64,000 bases of DNA from Sulfuritalea sp. (GTDB lineage: Bacteria; Pseudomonadota; Gammaproteobacteria; Burkholderiales; Rhodocyclaceae), in the NCBI GenBank assembly GCA_016712985.1, contig JADJQA010000023.1:1-64000 (forward strand), read 5' to 3'. The notes below the pieces were generated by a model, which worked only from the letters and a program-made list of their open reading frames with translations, had not been told where the DNA came from and searched no databases. Of this stretch, positions 53,162 to 63,388 are shown piece by piece. Each line of letters begins with the position of its first letter. Positions within the stretch are counted from its first letter, which is position 1. A program made the translations under genes and the position numbers.

Positions 53162-54114
53162 TCAATAGACCTCGCGATAGTGCTTGCGCAGCCAGTAGCC
53201 GAGCAGGTTGAAGGCCAGCGTCATCAGCAACAGGGTCAGGCCGGCGGCAAAGATGGTCTGGTAGCCGATCGAACCATGCGGCAGGTCGCCCAGCGCCACC
53301 TGCACGATATAGGAAGTGATGGTGGCGCCCGGCTCGGCCGGATTGAAGGTCAGGTTGGGTTGCATGCCGGCGGCAACCGCCAGGATCATGGTCTCGCCGA
53401 CAGCGCGGGAAATACCCAGGATGTAAGCCGACGCAATCCCGGAGGTTGCCGCCGGCGTCACCACCCAGAGCGCGGTCTGCAAGCGCGTCGCGCCCATGGC
53501 GTAGGAGCCTTCGCGCAGCGACATCGGCACGGCGCGCATGGCGTCTTCGGCAGCGAAGCCACGTAGGGGATGATCATGATGCCCATCGCGAGGCCCGCCG
53601 ACAGCAGGTTGAAACCCGGCAGGTCAGGGTAGATCTTCTGCAGAATCGGCGTAAGGAAGGTCAGGGCGAAGTAGCCGTAAACAATCGTCGGCACGCCACC
53701 CAGCAATTCAAGAAATGGCTTGGCGATCTCACGCACCTTGAAACCGGCAAACTCGGACAGGTAGAGCGCGATGATGGTGCCCAGCGGTATCGCCACCAGC
53801 AGGGCCACCGCCGAACTGGTCAGAGTGCCCGAGAGCAGCACCATGATGCCGTAATGGGCGTCGTCGAACAGAGGCGTCCATTGGGTGTCGAACAGGAAGT
53901 CGGTGAGTGGAACCGTTTGGAAGAACACCCAGGATTCCTTGACCAGGACATAGACAATGGCCAGGGTGACGAACACCGAAAATGCCGCTGCGCTGAACAG
54001 CAGGAACTCGATGACGCGTTCCTTGACATGACGCGAGGCCTTCTTGCTCAGCCGGTCGCTGACGCCCTGGCCGAGGGACGCAGAAAGAAGCGGCGCGGAT
54101 GCGCTTGCAGTCAT
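53162..54114 (-). CDS. pstC: Phosphate ABC transporter permease PstC, frameshifted
   Basis: Second permease of the Pst importer, with about six helices. The N-terminal part reads MTASASAPLLSASLGQGVSD and includes GGVPTIVYGYFALTFLTPIL. One base is missing near 53550: after PYVASL the correct frame continues AEDAMRAVPMSLREGSYAMG, which is the EAA loop, and ends WLRKHYREVY. Corrected length is about 317 residues. It lies 109 bp after pstS. Confidence 0.93.
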
Positions 54115-54223
54115 TTCAGGGTTCCGGATAAGTTCAAATCGATGGGGTTGGTGAATTATATGACCGCAGCCCGCCCAGGCGGCGGCCGCATTGCGGCCGA
54201 CCGCCCGGGCGTTCAAGGGAGTC

Positions 54224-55072
<849 letters not shown>

Positions 55073-55842
55073 CCCCCCTCGGCGGCGCACCGTGGCGGCA
55101 GACCCTGCGGCGCATCTGGTCGCGCCAGTTGCTGACCCTGCTGGGCATCCGCGTCGAAGCCGACGGTGACGCCCTGGCCGGCATCGAGGGCGGCCTGGTA
55201 GTCGGCAACCACATCTCCTTCGTCGACATCTACGTCATCAACGCGCTGCTGCCCTGCGGCTTCGTCTCCAAGAGCGAAGTCGCGCGCTGGCCACTGATCG
55301 GCTGGCTTGCCCGCCACAACGACACGGTGTTCATCGAGCGCGGCAGCCGCAAGGCCGCTCATCGCACCCACCACACCATGCTGACGGCCCTCGGCGCAGG
55401 CAGGCGCCTGGCGATCTTCCCGGAAGGCACAACCACGACCGGCGATACCTTGCTGCCTTTCCATGCGGCACTGTTTCAAAGCGCCATCGACGCCGCAGTA
55501 CCGGTGCATGCGCTCGCGATCAGCTACCACGACGCCGGCGGCGGCCGCTCGCGGGCACCGGCCTACGTCGACGACATTGGCTTGGTGGAATGCATGATGA
55601 ACGTCATGCAGGCCGGTGGCCTGGTCGCACGAGTCAGGCTGGCGCAGAGCCTTGCGCCGCCGCTGGCGAATCGCCGCGAGCTTGCGCGGCACGCCCACCA
55701 GGCCGTCGCAACCGTGCTGGCGCGAGCACCTGACTTTGCACCCGCGGTTCCCATACACGACTCCGATCCAACGAATAGAGGGGGAAAAATTCAAGAAGAC
55801 AGCGCGCAATCTCTTCGTAACGAAGCGGCAATCAGCCCGTAA
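55073..55842 (+). CDS. 1-acyl-glycerol-3-phosphate-type acyltransferase, N-terminus missing
   Basis: PlsC/OlsA-family enzyme that adds an acyl chain to a lyso-lipid. It has the catalytic motif NHISFVD (NHx4D) and the FPEGTTTTGDTLLPFH block. In this place, right before OlsB, it is a good candidate for OlsA, which completes ornithine lipid from lyso-ornithine lipid. The first ~40 residues with the usual membrane helix are missing because the frame runs into pstS sequence on the other strand at about 55072. The C-terminal ~35 residues (SDPTNRGGKIQEDSAQSL) look unusual. About 255 residues remain. Confidence 0.75.
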
Positions 55843-55857
55843 CGGAGGCTTCCGAGA

Positions 55858-56667
55858 ATGCAGGCGATCCCAGGCAGCCAACAGGAGAACGCCATGCAAC
55901 AGCATCTGATCGAAAACACCGCCACCAGCCGGCAGGTCGGCTACAGCGTCGCGCTGGCGCGCAGCGCGGAGGAAGTCCTTGAGGCGCAGCGCCTGCGCTA
56001 CCGGGTCTTTGTCGAGGAACTCGGCGCGCACGTCCAGTCCCGCACGCCGGGGCACGACATCGACCTCTACGATCCCTTCTGCGAGCACCTGATCGTCCGC
56101 GAAAGTCATGCCGATCGCATCGTCGGCACCTACCGCATCCTGTCGCCGACGGCATCGCGCCGGGTCGGCAGCTACTACTCGGAAAGCGAGTTCTACATCA
56201 ACCGGCTGCAGAACCTGCGCAGTCGCATGGTGGAAGTCGGGCGCTCCTGCATCGATCCCGACTATCGCAGCGGCGCGGTCATCACGCTGCTTTGGGCCGG
56301 ACTTGCCGAGTACATGGTACGCAACAACTACGAGTACCTGATGGGCTGCGCCTCGATCGGCATGGCCGACGGCGGACACAATGCCGCCAACCTGTTCAAG
56401 CAGATCGATCCGGTCCACATGGCCCCGGCGGAATACCGTGTGTTCCCGCGACACGGCCTGCCCTTTGAACGACTCGCCAATAACCTGCCGGCGCTCGTCC
56501 CGCCGCTGATCAAAGGCTATCTGCGCGCCGGCGCCTGGGTTTGCGGCGAACCGGCGTGGGACCCCGACTTCAACACCGCCGACCTGCTGTTGCTGTTGCC
56601 GATGTCCCGCGCCAACCCCCGCTACGTGCGGCACTTCGTCAAGCCCGCCGAGTCCGTGGCCGCATGA
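55858..56667 (+). CDS. olsB: Ornithine-acyl-ACP N-acyltransferase (OlsB-like)
   Basis: Transfers a 3-hydroxyacyl group from acyl-ACP to ornithine, giving lyso-ornithine lipid. 269 residues (257 from the ATG at 55894, which has AGGAGA before it). The GNAT-like blocks AQRLRYRVFVEELGAHVQSR, IVGTYRILSPTASRRVGSYY and VEVGRSCIDPDYRSGAVITL are those of OlsB/hemolysin-type acyltransferases. It follows the acyltransferase by 15 bp and overlaps the next glycosyltransferase (ATGA at 56664). Exact substrate is inferred from family and context. Confidence 0.72.
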   Translation: MQAIPGSQQENAMQQHLIENTATSRQVGYSVALARSAEEVLEAQRLRYRVFVEELGAHVQSRTPGHDIDLYDPFCEHLIVRESHADRIVGTYRILSPTASRRVGSYYSESEFYINRLQNLRSRMVEVGRSCIDPDYRSGAVITLLWAGLAEYMVRNNYEYLMGCASIGMADGGHNAANLFKQIDPVHMAPAEYRVFPRHGLPFERLANNLPALVPPLIKGYLRAGAWVCGEPAWDPDFNTADLLLLLPMSRANPRYVRHFVKPAESVAA

Positions 56668-57944
56668 GGGTCGAAGGGATCGCACCGGGCAATGGCATAC
56701 CCGACGGCGCCCAAGCCTTCGCGCACCGCGACGCTCGCCCGCTGCATGTACTGAATCTGAGCGACGTCTACTTTCCGCGCATCAACGGCGTTTCCACTTC
56801 GATCCAGACCTTCCGTGCCGATCTGGCCCGCCACGGTGTGCGCGTGACCGTGGTGGCTCCTCAGTATCCGGCGGCCGACAGCGAAACGGACATGGTCGCG
56901 GACATCGTCCGCCTGCCCTCGCGCGCCGTGCCGCTGGACCCGGAGGACCGCCTGATGCAGTGGAGTTTCCTCGCGGACCTGGATCGCCTTCTGGCCGGCG
57001 CGAAGTTTGACCTGGTGCATGTGCAGACCCCCTTCGCCGCGCACTATGCAGGGCTGCGCCTGGCAAGGGCGCGGGGCATTCCCTGCATCGCCACCTATCA
57101 CACGCATTTCGAGGAGTACCTGTCCCATTACATCCGCTTCCTGCCGCGCGCCGCGCTGCGCTCCGCCGCCCGCTGGCTGGCCCGCCACCAGTGCAATGCG
57201 CTCGATGCCATGGTCGTGCCGTCGCAGCCGATGGCCGCCACCCTGCACGGGTATGGCGTCGACACACCGCTGCACGTGATTCCCACCGGCCTGCCGGAGC
57301 ACCAGTTCAGGCGCGGCGATGGCAAGCGGTTTCGCCAGAACTGGGGCATCGCCCCGGAGCGCAAGGTGGCGCTTTTCGTCGGCCGCGCCGCCTTTGAAAA
57401 GAACATCGGTTTTCTTCTCGAAATGATGGCCTGGGCCTGCGAGCAGCGGCCGGAACTGATGCTGGTGATTGCCGGCGAAGGGCCGGCCCTGCCCGCCTTG
57501 CAGCGTCAGGCCAGCGCCCTGCGCCTGGATGAAAACGTCCGCTTCGTCGGCTACCTGCCGCGCGAAGGCAGCCTGCGCGACTGCTATGCCGCCGCCGATG
57601 TATTCACCTTCGCCTCGCAGACCGAGACCCAGGGCCTGGTGCTGCTCGAAGCCCTGGCGGTCGGCCTGCCGGTGCTGGCCATTGCGGCGCTGGGGGCGGC
57701 GGAAATCATCGCACCGAGGCGGGGCGCCGTCGCGGCCGCCGACACGCCAGACGCCTTTGCCGCGCAATTGGTGGCCCTGCTCGACCGGCCGGCGACGCTG
57801 GCAGCAATGGCCGATGCAGGCATCGCCTTCGCCCGCGAGTGGGACGCGGCGACCCAGAGCGCCCGGCTTGCGGCGCTCTACCGGGAACTCGCGCGCGCGC
57901 CGGTCGCCATCGACTGCAGCCTGCCACTGGTCACGAGTCAATGA
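56664..57944 (+). CDS. GT4 glycosyltransferase, diacylglycerol glucosyltransferase-like
   Basis: 426 residues, GT-B fold. N-terminal domain: PLHVLNLSDVYFPRINGVST, typical of the GT4 group that includes bacterial 1,2-diacylglycerol 3-glucosyltransferases. The C-terminal donor domain has ALFVGRAAFEKNIGFLLEMM and the E-x7-E-type motif in SQTETQGLVLLEALAVGLPV. No membrane helix. It likely acts at the inner membrane on a lipid acceptor. It is coupled to olsB by ATGA. Other sugar acceptors (mannosyl lipids) are possible. Confidence 0.8.
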   Translation: MRVEGIAPGNGIPDGAQAFAHRDARPLHVLNLSDVYFPRINGVSTSIQTFRADLARHGVRVTVVAPQYPAADSETDMVADIVRLPSRAVPLDPEDRLMQWSFLADLDRLLAGAKFDLVHVQTPFAAHYAGLRLARARGIPCIATYHTHFEEYLSHYIRFLPRAALRSAARWLARHQCNALDAMVVPSQPMAATLHGYGVDTPLHVIPTGLPEHQFRRGDGKRFRQNWGIAPERKVALFVGRAAFEKNIGFLLEMMAWACEQRPELMLVIAGEGPALPALQRQASALRLDENVRFVGYLPREGSLRDCYAAADVFTFASQTETQGLVLLEALAVGLPVLAIAALGAAEIIAPRRGAVAAADTPDAFAAQLVALLDRPATLAAMADAGIAFAREWDAATQSARLAALYRELARAPVAIDCSLPLVTSQ

Positions 57945-57967
57945 AACTACCAAAGAAAGCGCTTTCA

Positions 57968-58076
57968 ACGCAGAGGACGCAGAGGCGCAGAGGGCGCAGA
58001 GAAGACACATGCCAAGATTCTTTTTTGGTGGTCTTGAATTTCCTCTGCGATTTCTGCGCCTCTGCGCCCTCTGCGT
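57968..58076. repeat. Inverted GCAGAGG-rich repeat
   Basis: The left arm (57968-58002, ACGCAGAGG repeated with GCGCAGAGG) and right arm (58042-58076, ending CGCCCTCTGCGT) are imperfect inverted copies of a short GCAGAGG unit. The loop has a run of six T. It separates the glycosyltransferase gene from dgkA and could form a partial terminator or processing site in the operon. Confidence 0.6.
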
Positions 58077-58103
58077 AGATGGCGGTTGTCTGTCGAATTC
58101 ACC

Positions 58104-58493
58104 ATGAGCACTGAACCAGCCGCCGAAGAAAGCCCCTTCAAGGGCCAGACCGGCTTGCGCCGCATCTGGAATGCCTTCAGCTATTCGCTTGCCGGCCTGA
58201 GGGCCGCCTATCGCAACGAAGACGCCTTCCGCCAGGAAAGCCTGCTTGCGGCGTTGCTGATTCCGCTCACGCTGATGCTTCCCGTGTCGGGCATCGGCAA
58301 GGCGCTGATGATCGGCAGCGTGCTGCTGGTTCTAACCATCGAACTGCTCAACTCCGCCATCGAAGCCGCCATCGACCGGATCTCGCTGGATCGCCACCGC
58401 CTCTCGAAGCGCGCCAAGGACATCGGCAGCGCCGCCGTGCTGATCGCGCTGATCAACGTGCTGTGCACCTGGTCGCTGGTACTGATTCCCTGA
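58104..58493 (+). CDS. dgkA: Diacylglycerol kinase
   Basis: Small membrane enzyme that phosphorylates diacylglycerol to phosphatidic acid. 129 residues: an amphipathic N-terminal helix (GLRRIWNAFSYSLAGLRAAY), then NEDAFRQE and three membrane helices with the active-site stretch ELLNSAIEAAIDRI. In this operon it would recycle DAG released by the PlcP-type enzyme. The ATG at 58104 is preferred. Confidence 0.93.
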   Translation: MSTEPAAEESPFKGQTGLRRIWNAFSYSLAGLRAAYRNEDAFRQESLLAALLIPLTLMLPVSGIGKALMIGSVLLVLTIELLNSAIEAAIDRISLDRHRLSKRAKDIGSAAVLIALINVLCTWSLVLIP

Positions 58494-58500
58494 GCACGCC

Positions 58501-59688
58501 ATGACTGCAACGCTCCATGTCGCGATCGTCACCGAGACCTACCCGCCGGAAGTCAATGGCGTCGCCATGACGCTGGGCCGCATGCTGCAGGGCCTGCTGG
58601 CGCGCGGGCATCGCGTCATCCTGACGCGGCCGCGCCAGCATGCACTGGACGCGCCGGCCGCCTCGGCGCGGAATTCGACGACGCTGGTGCGCGGCCTGCC
58701 GATTCCCGGCTATGCCGGTCTGAAGTTCGGCCTGCCGGCGCGACGACTGTTCCGCCGCCAATGGCGCGCCGAGCGGCCGGATGTGGTGCAGGTGGTCACC
58801 GAGGGCCCGCTGGGCGCCTCGGCCATCGCCGCGGCGCGCGACCTGGGCATTCCGGTGGTCTCGGAGTTCCACACCAATTTTCACGCCTACAGCCGCCATT
58901 ACGGCTTTGGCTGGCTCGAAGGTCTGGTTGCCGCCCACTTGCGGCGCCTGCACAACCGCAGCAGCTTGACGCTGGTGCCTTCGCGCGAACTCGGCGTCGA
59001 TCTGCTGCGCCGCGGCTACCACGGCATTCGCGTCGTCGCCCGCGGCGTCGATACGGCGCTGTTCAACCCGGCACATCGCAGCGCCGCATTGCGCGCCGCC
59101 TGGAAGGTCGGCGACGGTGACCTGGTGGTGGCCCATGTCGGCCGCCTGGCGCCAGAGAAGAACCTGCCGCTGCTGCTTGCCAGCTTCGCCGCGATCCGCC
59201 GGCATGCCCCGAGCGCGCGCCTGTTGCTTGTCGGCGACGGCCCGTCGCGCCGGCGACTGGCCCAGGCCCATCCCTATTGCATCTTTGCCGGCATGCGCCA
59301 TGGCGAGGACCTTGCCGCCCACTACGCCTCGGCCGACCTGTTCCTGTTTCCGAGCATGACCGAAACCTGGGGCAACGTGACGCTGGAGGCGCTGGCCAGC
59401 GGCCTGCCGGTGGTGGGTTACCGCATGGCGGCGGCCGCCGAGCTGATACGCCATGGCGACAACGGCATGCTGGCCGATCCGGGCGCCAGCGACCAGTTCG
59501 TGCGCGCCGCGCTCGATCTCGTCACCCGCCCCGGCGCTCTGCGGCGTGCCTCGATGGCTGCGCCGTGGAGCGTCGCCGCGCTCGACTGGGAGATCATCCA
59601 TGACCGCCTGGTGGAAGTCCTGCGCGAAGCCATCGCCGGACCCGCGGTCCCCGAGCCAAATGCATCGCTCTACGGCTTCGTGCAATGA
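58501..59688 (+). CDS. GT4 glycosyltransferase, second copy
   Basis: 395 residues, GT-B fold. It begins MTATLHVAIVTETYPPEVNG, the same N-terminal pattern (ETYPPEVNGVA) as SqdX and lipid mannosyl/glucosyltransferases, and has VVAHVGRLAPEKNLPLLLAS and the E-x7-E motif within SMTETWGNVTLEALASGLPV. It overlaps the next gene by ATGA. In other bacteria a GT4 enzyme beside PlcP makes glycolipid from DAG (Agt role); I infer the same here but the sugar is unknown. Confidence 0.8.
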   Translation: MTATLHVAIVTETYPPEVNGVAMTLGRMLQGLLARGHRVILTRPRQHALDAPAASARNSTTLVRGLPIPGYAGLKFGLPARRLFRRQWRAERPDVVQVVTEGPLGASAIAAARDLGIPVVSEFHTNFHAYSRHYGFGWLEGLVAAHLRRLHNRSSLTLVPSRELGVDLLRRGYHGIRVVARGVDTALFNPAHRSAALRAAWKVGDGDLVVAHVGRLAPEKNLPLLLASFAAIRRHAPSARLLLVGDGPSRRRLAQAHPYCIFAGMRHGEDLAAHYASADLFLFPSMTETWGNVTLEALASGLPVVGYRMAAAAELIRHGDNGMLADPGASDQFVRAALDLVTRPGALRRASMAAPWSVAALDWEIIHDRLVEVLREAIAGPAVPEPNASLYGFVQ

Positions 59689-60530
59689 ACGTCCGCTCGA
59701 TCTTCATCTCCGACGTGCATCTCGGCACCCGCGGCTGCCAGGCCGAACGATTGCTCGATTTCCTCAAGGACTACGAAAGCGACAACCTGTTCCTGGTCGG
59801 CGACATCATCGACTTCTGGTCGATGAACCGGGGCATCCACTGGACTCCGGCGCAGAACACTGTGGTGCAGAAAATCCTGCGCCGCGCCCGCCACGGCCAG
59901 CAGGTGATGCTGATCCCCGGCAACCACGACGAAGCGATGCGCGAGTATGACGGGGTTTCCTTCGGCGACATCCTGGTCCGCTGCGAGCACATCCACGTCG
60001 CCGCCGACGGCCGCCGCTACCTGCTGCTGCACGGCGACGAGTTCGACCAGGTGACGCGCTATCACCGCTGGCTGGCGGTCATCGGCGATGTCGGCTACAA
60101 CCTGCTGGTGCGCCTCAATGCCTCGCTGTCGCGGCTGCGCCGTCTGCTGCGCCGCCCCGGCTACTGGTCGCTGTCGGGCTACGCGAAGAGCCGCGTCAAG
60201 CGCGCCGTGTCCTTCATCTTCGACTTCGAGGATTCGGTGATCCGCGCCGTCCGCGAACGCGGACTGGATGGCGTGATCTGCGGCCACATCCACAGCGCGG
60301 CGCTGCGCCGGGTCGACGCCGTGACCTATGTCAATTGCGGCGACTGGGTGGATAGCTGCACCGGCATCGTCGAGCACCACGACGGCCGTCTGGAACTGAT
60401 CCGCGCCTGGCAACCCGTCGCAGCGGCGGCAAACGCGGAAGCGCCACCGAATACCGTCCCGCCAGCGCCGACTTTCGATGACGTGCCGCAGGCGGGAATC
60501 GCTTGCACCGCGGAAGCGCTACGACTGTAA
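59685..60530 (+). CDS. plcP: Metallophosphoesterase, PlcP-type phospholipase C
   Basis: 281 residues. Calcineurin-like metal site: FISDVHLGTRGCQAERLLDF (D, H), LVGDIIDFWSMN (D), IPGNHDEAM (N, H), LLLHGDEFDQ (H) and ICGHIHSAAL (H, H), ending YVNCGDWVDSCTGIVEHHDG. The fold is that of UDP-2,3-diacylglucosamine hydrolase (LpxH), but GTRGCQAERLLDFLK and the VNCGDWV(D/E)SC tail are what I recall from PlcP, which splits phospholipids to DAG under phosphate limitation. It is coupled to a GT4 gene, as plcP is to agt elsewhere. LpxH-like function is the alternative. Confidence 0.72.
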   Translation: MNVRSIFISDVHLGTRGCQAERLLDFLKDYESDNLFLVGDIIDFWSMNRGIHWTPAQNTVVQKILRRARHGQQVMLIPGNHDEAMREYDGVSFGDILVRCEHIHVAADGRRYLLLHGDEFDQVTRYHRWLAVIGDVGYNLLVRLNASLSRLRRLLRRPGYWSLSGYAKSRVKRAVSFIFDFEDSVIRAVRERGLDGVICGHIHSAALRRVDAVTYVNCGDWVDSCTGIVEHHDGRLELIRAWQPVAAAANAEAPPNTVPPAPTFDDVPQAGIACTAEALRL

Positions 60531-60594
60531 TAATCTTGGGCGGGTACGGGAGCTACAATAGAAACGGTTTCCTTCCGGCATCCGCATCCACCCG

Positions 60595-62124
60595 ATGGCT
60601 CAACAAATCGCTCTAAAGCTGGCTGTCGCCGAAGATCGCCACGGCGCCGTGCTGCGGCATCCCGCGATGGCGGCGGCGACCCTGCGCGAGCAGCACCACC
60701 TGGTCAGCATCTACTATGACACCGGGCGCATGGCCTTGCGCCGCGCCGGCATCCTGCTGCGCCTGCGCAAGCACGGCGCATCGTGGCAGCAGACAGTCAA
60801 GCGCCAGGAAGAATCGCAAGGCGGCCTGACGCAGCGGCCGGAGTGGCAGGCGCCCTATCTCAACCACTTCGATTTTTCCGGCGTCGACGATGCCGAACTA
60901 CGCGACTGGCTGCAACGCGACAAGATTGCCGGACGGCTCGCCGCGGTCTTCGAGACAAACTTCCGTCGCACCCTCTGGCAACTCGATCCGGGCCCGAACA
61001 CCCGCCTGCTGGTCAAGCTAGACCGCGGCTGGGTCGCCTCCAGCGGCCGCCGCGACAGCATCTCCGAACTGGAACTGCAACTGGTGACGGGCGACATCGG
61101 CAGCCTGTACGCCCTTGCCCTGGAACTGGCCCAGCACCTGGCGCTGCCCCCGCTGCTGCTGTCGAAGGGAGAGCGCGGCTACCGGCTGTTCCTCAACACG
61201 CCGTCCGGCCCGGTCAAGGCCGGCGCGGTAGCGATCGATGCCACCGACACACCGCTCGCCGCCTTCCGCCTGATCGCCCAGGATTGCCTGTCCCACCTGC
61301 AACTCAACCACGACGGCGCCGCGCGCAGCGACGACCCCGAATACGTGCACCAGATGCGCGTCGCGACGCGGCGCCTGCGTGCCGCACTGCGAATGTTCCG
61401 TCCGGTGCTGCCGGCCGGCTTCGCCGAACAACTGGTGCCGCCAATGCGCGAACTGATGGTCGCACTAGGGCAGGCTCGCGACCTGGACGTGCTGATGGCG
61501 GAGATCGTTGCCCCGGTGGCCGACGCGCTACCCGACGAGCCGCGCCTGACCGATCTGGCCGGCGCCATCACCAACCGCCTCTACGCCGCACGCGCAAATA
61601 TTCGCCAGGTGCTGCGCCAGCCCGGCTATGGCCGGTTGTTGCTGACCGCCGGCAGCCTCCTGCAGCGTGCTCCCTTCATCGAGCCGCCCGCGGCGAGCGA
61701 CACGGCGCCGTCGCTGTTGCAGTTCGCCGACCACCGCCTGCGCCGCTTGCTGAAGAAGATTCTCGAGTTGGCCGATGCCGCCAGCGTTGACTATCCGCCC
61801 TCGCTGCATGCGTTGCGCATCGGCATCAAGCGACTGCGCTATGCGATCGAATTCTTCGACCCGATGCTGCCCGGCAAGTCCGGCACCGCCACGATCAAAA
61901 GACTTGCCGGTCTTCAGGAAGAATTGGGCCAGCTCAACGATCTCGCCAGCGCAGGCACCCTGCTGATGGTCTGCGCCGGCCACGACCCACATCTACGCGA
62001 AGCCGTGACCTTGGTCGGCGGCTGGCACGGACCGCGTCATGCCGCGCTGCTCGACGACATTCCGAACAAATTGAAGCTGATCCGCGGACTCAAACTGCCA
62101 CGACTCGGCGCAGCATCGGACTAG
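60595..62124 (+). CDS. CYTH-CHAD protein with degenerate ExExK motif
   Basis: 509 residues. The N-terminal ~200 form a CYTH (triphosphate tunnel) domain (LVSIYYDTGRMALRRAGILL, ETNFRRTLWQ, SELELQL), and the rest a CHAD domain with paired His/Arg helices (PEYVHQMRVATRRLRAALRM and LHALRIGIKRLRYAIEFFDP), which bind polyphosphate. The usual N-terminal ExExK reads QQIALK here: both Glu are lost, so triphosphatase activity is doubtful. It lies 64 bp after plcP on the same strand. Polyphosphate binding fits the phosphate theme. Confidence 0.85.
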   Translation: MAQQIALKLAVAEDRHGAVLRHPAMAAATLREQHHLVSIYYDTGRMALRRAGILLRLRKHGASWQQTVKRQEESQGGLTQRPEWQAPYLNHFDFSGVDDAELRDWLQRDKIAGRLAAVFETNFRRTLWQLDPGPNTRLLVKLDRGWVASSGRRDSISELELQLVTGDIGSLYALALELAQHLALPPLLLSKGERGYRLFLNTPSGPVKAGAVAIDATDTPLAAFRLIAQDCLSHLQLNHDGAARSDDPEYVHQMRVATRRLRAALRMFRPVLPAGFAEQLVPPMRELMVALGQARDLDVLMAEIVAPVADALPDEPRLTDLAGAITNRLYAARANIRQVLRQPGYGRLLLTAGSLLQRAPFIEPPAASDTAPSLLQFADHRLRRLLKKILELADAASVDYPPSLHALRIGIKRLRYAIEFFDPMLPGKSGTATIKRLAGLQEELGQLNDLASAGTLLMVCAGHDPHLREAVTLVGGWHGPRHAALLDDIPNKLKLIRGLKLPRLGAASD

Positions 62125-62167
62125 CCTCGCCGGACAAGCTTTCATGCAGCGGTGACACGGCACCCCT

Positions 62168-62370
62168 GATCATGAAACACGCGAATAGCGGAAAAGTAGC
62201 CCGCCCTCCCATCCGCTTCGCGGCCCACGGCTGGCTTTGCACAGCCAGCCGGCTGCGGGGGCGCACCGCATGCGGTGCGAAACCCCGCCTTGCCCCCTCG
62301 CGGGGAGGCTTCCGGTCAAATCGATTCGCTCGAATATCACCAGTCGCTCCGAACAAGTAATTTCACGTTA
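62168..62370. repeat. Dispersed repeat, long copy (B)
   Basis: About 200 bp, close to copy C at 63178-63382. It starts GATCATGAAAC and ends AATTTCACGTTA. Inside are hairpins GGCTGGC-TTTGCACA-GCCAGCC and the palindrome CGCACCGCATGCGGTGCG, plus CCCCCTCGCGGGG. There is no gene. It lies downstream of the CYTH-CHAD gene. Confidence 0.8.
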
Positions 62371-62397
62371 GCCGCCGCCGGGCAAGCGGAAAGCCTG

Positions 62398-63157
62398 TCA
62401 GCCCGCGGTTCCGGCGCCCTCAATCCAGCACCTGACGCGGGCCAGCACCCACGCCGCATCATCGAGCGGCAGGTCATGGCCGGCTTCGGGATGGACGGCG
62501 ACAACCGCGTCCCACTGGGCGGCCAGTTGCAGCGAGCAGCGCGGATCGACCAGCGCATCCCGTGCGCCGGCGAGCAGCAGCAATTGATCGAACGGGCGCT
62601 TGCGCGGCGCGCGGTAGCGCGCCGCCGCGAGGATCTGACGCAGGGCATTGCGCCGCGACACGGGGTTTTCGCGACGCCATTGCCGCCATTCTTCGATCAC
62701 CGCGGCAGGGTTGCGCACCAGCCGCGTGGTCATCTCGAATGCTGCCGTTTCCAGTTCCCGATCGCCGGCCCCTAGCGCCCGCAGCAGGCGCAGGTAGTTG
62801 GGGGCGCAAGCGTCGATAGAACGGGCTGAACGGCCGCAGGCTGGTGTTGATCAGCACCGCTGTGGCGATGTCACCGGGATGGCGTTGCGCCCAGGCAACG
62901 GCCACCATGGCGCCCAGAGACATGGCCAGCACGCGGCAGGACGGCGCGACGCCCAGGCTTGCGAATTCGGCGTGGCAGTAGTCCGCCATGGCTTCGACGC
63001 TGCGCGGACTGTCCATGCCATTGAGTTTGCCATTGCCCGGCAGATCGAGGCAGATCACTCGCGCACCGCCCAGAGTCTCGGCAAGATGTTGCGGAAAATC
63101 GCCCCAGTGGCGCGACTCCCGTGTCAGTCCGCGCAGCAGCACCCAGGTTACGCTCAT
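62398..63157 (-). CDS. Alpha/beta hydrolase, frameshifted
   Basis: It starts MSVTWVLLRGLTRESRHWGD (ATG 63157) with a divergent oxyanion segment, a nucleophile elbow VLAMSLGAMVAVAWA (Ser) and, after the break, a catalytic Asp and His in LLAGARDALVDP and PEAGHDLPLDDA. A five-G run at 62800-62804 has one extra base: after FYRRLRP the true frame reads NYLRLLRALGAGDRELETAA. Corrected length is 252 residues. It lies between the two long repeat copies. The substrate is unknown. Confidence 0.8.
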
Positions 63158-63177
63158 TGCAGCGAGAGCCACCCGCC

Positions 63178-63382
63178 GATGATGAAAGACGCGACAAGCG
63201 GAACAATGGTCCGCCCCTCCCATCCGCTTCGCGGCCCACGGCTGGCTTTGCACAGCCAGCCGGCTGCGGCGGCGCACCGCATGCGGTGCGAAACCCCGCC
63301 TCGCCCCCTCGCGGGGAGGCTTCTAGTCAGCTCGCTTCGCTCGGCTATCACCCGTCGCTCCGAACGAGTTGTTTCACGTTAA
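63178..63382. repeat. Dispersed repeat, long copy (C)
   Basis: Same unit as copy B (about nine of ten bases alike by eye), starting GATGATGAAAG and ending GTTGTTTCACGTTAA. It carries the same hairpins. It lies directly upstream of the hydrolase gene and downstream of the M14 peptidase gene. Confidence 0.8.
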
Positions 63383-63388
63383 CAGCGG

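Noticed and set aside
59685..60530. Calling this gene lpxH outright
   Set aside because: The fold is shared, but the GTRGCQAERLLDF and VNCGDWVDSC segments and the neighbours (GT4, DgkA, OlsB, Pst) fit PlcP better. LpxH is kept as the alternative.
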